DNA from: a bacterium
Lineage (GTDB): Bacteria; Pseudomonadota; Alphaproteobacteria; Rs-D84
NCBI GenBank assembly: GCA_014802705.1
Contig: JAAVBR010000001.1
Coordinates: 15,699-25,196, forward strand
Direction of reading: 5' to 3'
DNA length: 9,498 nt
The position numbers and the translations under genes are program-made. The notes under the pieces are model-generated. The model was not told where the DNA came from and did not search any database. It worked only from the letters and a program-made list of their open reading frames with translations. This document shows, piece after piece, positions 6,764-9,498 of this stretch. Within the stretch, counting starts at the first letter, position 1, and the number at the start of each line of letters is the position of its first letter.

Positions 6764-6820
6764 GAAACACTCCGTTTGTTTTTCCAGGCATAATAGCACC
6801 GCCCCCGGCATTTTGCACGA

Positions 6821-6847
6821 AAAAAACACCCGCCCGGATGGGGCGGG
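6821..6847 (-). terminator. Rho-independent terminator after the lipoprotein gene
   Basis: Read on the minus strand, a 7-bp all-GC stem (CCCGCCC pairing with GGGCGGG, 6847-6841 with 6835-6829) and a 5-nt loop are followed, after three bases, by six T (6826-6821). It lies about 20 nt beyond the lipoprotein stop at 6866 and before the start of the TrpF-like gene, so it separates two transcription units. Its core closely resembles the terminator at 8874-8903. Confidence 0.8.
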
Positions 6848-6865
6848 GGGTATGGGCGGTGCGGG

Positions 6866-7567
6866 TTATGCCGCGCCGTTGTTATCCCCCGATCTGGACC
6901 GCATAAAGCGACGCAGGCGTTTCAAAACGTCGCAGGCGTCTTTTTCATGATCCTGAATCACCCCGTCGTTATCATACAGTTTCATGTTTGAATAATCCCA
7001 ATTGGGACTCAGGGCCAAGGCCTCGGTCGCGGTTAATGTGCCGATGTAGGTATCGCCGTTTTGGAAAACTTGCAAGGATGTGCAGTTTTCGTCACTACAC
7101 CAGACCTGGTCCACGATTTCCTGGATGCAGCGTTCAGTTTTGTTCGGCATTTTGTAATGATGATGGAACGGAACGGCGGCCGACCAAGATTTCCCCTGGT
7201 ATTTTTCCCGGGCGGGGCGGCAAGAATATAGGGTGTTATCAATCGACGGCAACGCAATATTATATTGCAAAATCATTTTGTTGGCTATATCGCCCAGAAT
7301 CGAAAATTCGATGGGCGTATCGGATTCCAACTGACCCCGGTATGTGATATAGACGCGACCAAATTGGCCGGCATGTTCTTGTTCTGATACCTTTTCAAAC
7401 ACGGTTGTGGTGTCGCCCATGGTCACATGGGCATATTCATCAAAGGTTTTGATGGTTATATTGACCGTGACATCATCGCCAATGCGGCAAGACAAATCGG
7501 CCGTGGATGTGGATTGATCGCATGCCGCCAGGGCCAAAATCGATAATAAAACAAATGCGGGTTTCAT
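6866..7567 (-). CDS. Predicted lipoprotein, function unknown
   Basis: A 233-aa protein with a lipoprotein signal: positive Lys2, hydrophobic residues 4-15, and a lipobox LAAC ending at Cys16, followed by Asp17. In E. coli an Asp after the lipidated Cys keeps a lipoprotein in the inner membrane; whether that rule holds here is unknown. The mature part has six further cysteines, including Cys27, a YSC, and CSDENC, suggesting disulfides in the periplasm, plus a HHH run. It ends with a basic, Arg-rich tail. I do not recognise the family. ATG 7567 is fixed by a full AGGAGGT ribosome binding site (7583-7577). The gene has its own promoter upstream and terminator downstream, so it is a single-gene unit. 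Confidence 0.8.
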   Translation of the reverse strand: MKPAFVLLSILALAACDQSTSTADLSCRIGDDVTVNITIKTFDEYAHVTMGDTTTVFEKVSEQEHAGQFGRVYITYRGQLESDTPIEFSILGDIANKMILQYNIALPSIDNTLYSCRPAREKYQGKSWSAAVPFHHHYKMPNKTERCIQEIVDQVWCSDENCTSLQVFQNGDTYIGTLTATEALALSPNWDYSNMKLYDNDGVIQDHEKDACDVLKRLRRFMRSRSGDNNGAA

Positions 7568-7601
7568 GGTGGGGGGACCTCCTGTTATATTCCTGGGATG
7601 A

Positions 7602-7630
7602 ATTATATCACAGATGGGGCGCGAATGCAA
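7602..7630 (-). promoter_or_regulatory. Promoter of the lipoprotein gene
   Basis: On the minus strand, TTGCAT (7630-7625) and a perfect TATAAT (7607-7602) are separated by 17 bp. Transcription would start near 7595, ahead of the strong AGGAGGT ribosome binding site and the ATG at 7567. The promoter lies in the 82-bp gap after the methyltransferase gene, which has no strong terminator: only a 3-bp CCC/GGG stem followed by four T is visible near 7630-7640. Confidence 0.6.
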
Positions 7631-7649
7631 AACCCGCCGGGGACGAGTG

Positions 7650-8273
7650 TTATTGTTTTTGTGTCAAAATGCAGAGTTTATCATACGGTAATGATTCTGC
7701 GTCGTTTTGGTCTGTTTCTAAAAATGATTGGATAACTCTAAAGCCTGCGTTGTGCAACAAATCTTGGATTTCCCCCATGGACATAACGTTCAAATCCAGA
7801 TTTAATGTGGGGCAAAAGGGCTCCGGAAGGGTCGTTTCCGCGCTGCAGCCCGCCAGCAGGCCGACACATAAAATGCCGTCGCTTTTTAAGATGCGGTAAA
7901 ATTTTGCCAACACCGACGGCACATCGGCCTTTGGAATATATGTCAGACTGTACGAGGCCAACAGACCATCAAAAGAATCATCTGCAAAACCCAAGTTTTT
8001 CATGTCTTGCATCCGAAGACGTCCGCCCGGAAATTTCTGGCGCGCGATGGCCAACATATTTTCGGCATTGTCCACGCCGGTAATATCAAATCCATGGCTG
8101 TGCATATATTTGGCATCTGTGCCACAACCGCATCCGGCATCCAATATCTTGCCGCCGGGGGTGATCCGTTTCAAAAATTCATCCAAATGGGCCGACGGGG
8201 TATAAAAACAGGCATCATAATCAGATGCGATCGTGTTATAGACAACGGTGGTGTTAAATTCTGGGCGGGACAT
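7650..8273 (-). CDS. Class I SAM-dependent methyltransferase, substrate unknown
   Basis: A 207-aa protein of the small Methyltransf_11 / UbiE-like kind, normal in length. Motif I, KILDAGCGCGT (42-52), binds S-adenosylmethionine. The acidic residue ending strand 2 is Asp68 (ITGVDNAENML). Motif II/III regions follow at MQDMKNLGFADDSFDGLLASYSL and the post-motif YRILKSDGILCVGL. The N-terminal VYNTIASDYDACFY is the usual cap of such enzymes (substrate side) and does not identify the substrate. The gene begins 3 nt after the stop of the acetyltransferase gene, so the two form a small operon. It has only a weak ribosome binding site and probably depends on coupling. A tailoring or detoxifying role is possible but unproven. 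Confidence 0.88.
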   Translation of the reverse strand: MSRPEFNTTVVYNTIASDYDACFYTPSAHLDEFLKRITPGGKILDAGCGCGTDAKYMHSHGFDITGVDNAENMLAIARQKFPGGRLRMQDMKNLGFADDSFDGLLASYSLTYIPKADVPSVLAKFYRILKSDGILCVGLLAGCSAETTLPEPFCPTLNLDLNVMSMGEIQDLLHNAGFRVIQSFLETDQNDAESLPYDKLCILTQKQ

Positions 8274-8276
8274 GGC

Positions 8277-8819
8277 TTACTTATTCTTAAACTTTACAAA
8301 GCAATTGGTATCGCGAAAGCGGTTTTCGTACGACAGCCATCTGTCTTGTTTCAAGACGGCTTCTAGGGTATAGCCCATCTTGCGGGCGATATTTATCGAA
8401 TTTTTGTTTCGTACATCGGTGTGGATGATTATTTTGTTAAAACCATTTTTAAATAATTCCCGTTCTAAGAGGTCAATGGCATCCATCATGTACCCCCGAC
8501 CGCGATAATCATTTGCCAACCAATAGCCCAGTTCCGCTTTTTTATTTGCTTTATCAACAACGACCGCGCCACAGGCCCCGATTATCGTATCGTTCAGGAC
8601 AATAAAGTACTCATAGGTAGAATCATTTTCCCATTTATGATCAGATTGAATTAAAAAATTATGGGTGTCTTTGGCGGATTTTATGCCGTTCAACCATTGC
8701 ATCCAGGGCAACAGGAAGTCTTTGTTTTTAATCAAAACATCATATACCAGTTTTGCATTGTGCATAGAGGGTTCCAGGTGCATCAGTTTTATGCGCTTGC
8801 CGGCCAGGGTTATGTTCAT
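8277..8819 (-). CDS. GNAT acetyltransferase, RimJ/RimL-like
   Basis: A 180-aa N-acetyltransferase using acetyl-CoA. It starts with the RimJ/RimL-type GKRIKLMHLEPS (7-18) and the FLLPWMQWLN helix (35-44). It continues with IIGACGAV (79-86) and AELGYWLANDYRGRGYM (95-111), where YRGRGYM is the acetyl-CoA pyrophosphate loop (R/QxxGxG/A). NKNSINIARKMGY (138-150) is the family's Asn-Ser-helix-Gly-Tyr ending. Members acetylate ribosomal protein N-termini, antibiotics or small amines, and the substrate cannot be told here. ATG 8819 has AGAGGA 7 nt upstream. The gene is visibly richer in A/T, Lys and Asn codons than the rmuC-truA and comEC genes, which may mean later acquisition. A weak TATGAT (8851-8846) could be its -10. 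Confidence 0.9.
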   Translation of the reverse strand: MNITLAGKRIKLMHLEPSMHNAKLVYDVLIKNKDFLLPWMQWLNGIKSAKDTHNFLIQSDHKWENDSTYEYFIVLNDTIIGACGAVVVDKANKKAELGYWLANDYRGRGYMMDAIDLLERELFKNGFNKIIIHTDVRNKNSINIARKMGYTLEAVLKQDRWLSYENRFRDTNCFVKFKNK

Positions 8820-8873
8820 GTCATGTTCCTCTTGAAGGTCAGTGTATCATATTTTACCCGCCACCCCCAACAG

Positions 8874-8903
8874 AAAAACACCGCCCGGATGGGCGGTGTT
8901 TTT
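8874..8903. terminator. Bidirectional rho-independent terminator
   Basis: AAAAACACCGCCC (8874-8886) pairs perfectly with GGGCGGTGTTTTT (8891-8903) around a GGAT loop: a 13-bp stem with A5 on one side and T5 on the other, so it works in both directions. On the minus strand it would end a transcript coming from the right, but no clear gene lies there. On the plus strand no gene reads into it. It shields the acetyltransferase unit from whatever lies to the right. Confidence 0.85.
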
Positions 8904-8965
8904 ACTTCGTGGTTGGGGTTGATTGACAATTTTCGCTCGGGAAAACTCTGCGCGGCATTCGTGAC

Positions 8966-9009
8966 GGTTCGCCTACACTTCGTTTGGCTCGCCTACTCAT
9001 AGTCGAACC
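8966..9009. repeat. Short element with terminal inverted GGTTCG/CGAACC and an internal direct repeat
   Basis: The segment is bounded by GGTTCG (8966-8971) and its reverse complement CGAACC (9004-9009). Inside, TCGCCTAC occurs twice in direct order (8969-8976 and 8989-8996), 20 bp apart. It sits exactly where base composition changes. It could be a small dispersed repeat or an insertion boundary, but one copy in one window cannot show that. No tRNA fold could be drawn on either strand. Confidence 0.35.
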
Positions 9010-9071
9010 AATTATTATAATGATTTGATAAAAATGGCACCTGAAATCGAGCAGGTAAAGGATGTGTTGCT

Positions 9072-9098
9072 AACATAGGATAATGGTTGTCCTATGTT
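9072..9098. promoter_or_regulatory. 9-bp inverted repeat upstream of the 9167 gene
   Basis: AACATAGGA (9072-9080) and TCCTATGTT (9090-9098) are perfect inverted copies around a 9-nt spacer. The repeat ends 9 bp before the predicted -35 box at 9108. The arm length and position suit a dimeric regulator's operator. It lacks a GC-rich stem and a T run, so a terminator is unlikely. Confidence 0.45.
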
Positions 9099-9107
9099 GA
9101 AAATACA

Positions 9108-9136
9108 TTGCTTTTAAGCATAGTGTGCGATATATT
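9108..9136 (+). promoter_or_regulatory. Predicted promoter of the 9167 gene
   Basis: TTGCTT (9108-9113) and TATATT (9131-9136, five of six consensus bases) are separated by 17 bp. Transcription would start near 9143, giving a short leader that contains the AAAGGA ribosome binding site at 9155-9160. The inverted repeat lies just upstream. Confidence 0.5.
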
Positions 9137-9166
9137 CAGAATAAGAATAGAATCAAAGGATTTAAT

Positions 9167-9448
9167 ATGTTTGAAAAAATCATAAATAAATTTTTCCCGA
9201 GCATTAAATTTAAATATGATTCGAGGCGGGAATTTTTAAAAGGCTGCACGCAAAAATCTGGTGTTGTTATTTATACGGGGAAGTCGGAAAACGCAACGGA
9301 AATATTGCAAGAAATATCGGTAAATACTCTATTTATTTATAATGGTGGTGGGTGCAATCCAATAGTAATAACCGATTCATGTAATATAAATGACGAGGTA
9401 ATTACTAAGATTGTAGGCGCTCAGCTATATAATTCAGGACAAGATTGA
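9167..9448 (+). CDS. Unrecognised AT-rich small protein
   Basis: A 93-aa protein with no family I can name. It starts MFEKIINKFFPSIKFKY, an amphipathic, Lys/Phe-rich N-terminus without a cleavable signal. A stretch that looks like alternating strands and helices follows: GVVIYTGKSENATEILQEIS, then NTLFIYNGGG and NPIVITDSC. No transmembrane helix is evident. ATG 9167 has AAAGGA 6 nt upstream; a longer GTG 9125 form exists but would start upstream of the predicted transcription start. The codon use (AAA, ATA, AAT, TTT) contrasts sharply with the GC-rich genes to the left, a sign of foreign origin. Its stop TGA is followed at once by the ATG of the next gene, so the two are probably cotranslated. 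Confidence 0.65.
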   Translation: MFEKIINKFFPSIKFKYDSRREFLKGCTQKSGVVIYTGKSENATEILQEISVNTLFIYNGGGCNPIVITDSCNINDEVITKIVGAQLYNSGQD

Positions 9449-9498
9449 ATGGCGCAGTCTGCAATTTTGGTTAATTCTCAAAAGCACGATGAATTTTT
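9449..9498 (+). CDS. Start of a further gene, cut by the window end
   Basis: Sixteen codons are visible (MAQSAILVNSQKHDEF, then off the end) with no stop. The ATG follows the previous stop with no gap (TGAATG), and AGGA (9436-9439) lies 9 nt upstream, a good ribosome binding site. Too little is seen to say what it encodes. The zero-gap junction suggests that it works with, or is dosed relative to, the 93-aa protein. Confidence 0.5.
   Translation, partial: MAQSAILVNSQKHDEF

Larger units (their letters stand above)
8820..9166. other. Non-coding junction region, GC-rich on the left and AT-rich on the right
   Basis: No convincing gene is seen in these 347 bases. From left to right it holds the short acetyltransferase leader, the 13-bp terminator, a GC-rich repeat-like segment to about 9009, then abruptly AT-rich DNA with an inverted repeat and the promoter of the next gene. 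On the minus strand the frame is open from about 9069 to a TAA at 8904-8902 directly beside the terminator stem. Its only ATG (9000) would give a 32-aa Arg-rich peptide and has no ribosome binding site. Confidence 0.6.

Noticed and set aside
8966..9009. A tRNA fragment or att site, suggested by GGTTCGA-like sequence on the minus strand
   Set aside because: The 5-bp T-arm stem does not form and no acceptor stem or CCA end can be paired.
9034..9078. A 14-codon frame from ATG 9034 to TAG in the AT-rich junction
   Set aside because: It is very short and has no Shine-Dalgarno.
1..9498. CRISPR arrays, rRNA genes, transposases and prophage genes
   Set aside because: No regularly spaced repeats, no rRNA-like sequence and no transposase or integrase motifs were seen on either strand.

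Overview
The window looks like a chromosomal segment of an alphaproteobacterium with moderately high GC. This is inferred from the def-fmt-truA cluster and from a ComEC that lacks a metallo-beta-lactamase domain but has the short Cys-containing C-terminal tail I associate with alphaproteobacterial ComEC proteins. The many unplaceable small proteins suggest an uncultured or host-associated lineage, but no species can be named from sequence alone.

Left part (1-3195): a partial rmuC (DNA-recombination nuclease family) reads leftward off the window. It is divergent from a rightward, tightly packed operon: def (peptide deformylase), an ASCH-domain protein, fmt (Met-tRNA formyltransferase), a 72-aa Cys-rich small protein and truA (tRNA pseudouridine synthase). 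Three junctions in this operon are ATGA overlaps and the fourth is a 16-nt gap. def and fmt form the N-formyl-methionine cycle: Fmt formylates initiator Met-tRNA and Def removes the formyl group from new proteins. TruA modifies tRNA. The ASCH and Cys-rich proteins sit inside this translation operon with unknown roles.

Middle part (3131-8819): everything is on the minus strand. In transcription order it holds a GNAT acetyltransferase and a SAM methyltransferase (3-nt gap), a lipoprotein with its own promoter and a rho-independent terminator, a TrpF-like TIM-barrel protein, a putative zinc metallopeptidase (HEFSH motif) with a probable leaderless promoter, and comEC (DNA-uptake channel). comEC carries an in-frame TAA. 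The frame stays open for another 159 codons and encodes what looks like the missing last membrane segment and C-terminal domain, so the gene is split or a pseudogene unless the stop is read through.

Right edge (8820-9498): a 13-bp bidirectional terminator, then a short GC-rich repeat-like segment, then an abrupt change to AT-rich DNA. The AT-rich part holds a 9-bp inverted repeat, a promoter and two unrecognised rightward genes, the second cut by the window end. This looks like the left edge of acquired DNA and is the place most likely to hold something undescribed, but too little of it is visible to assign a function.
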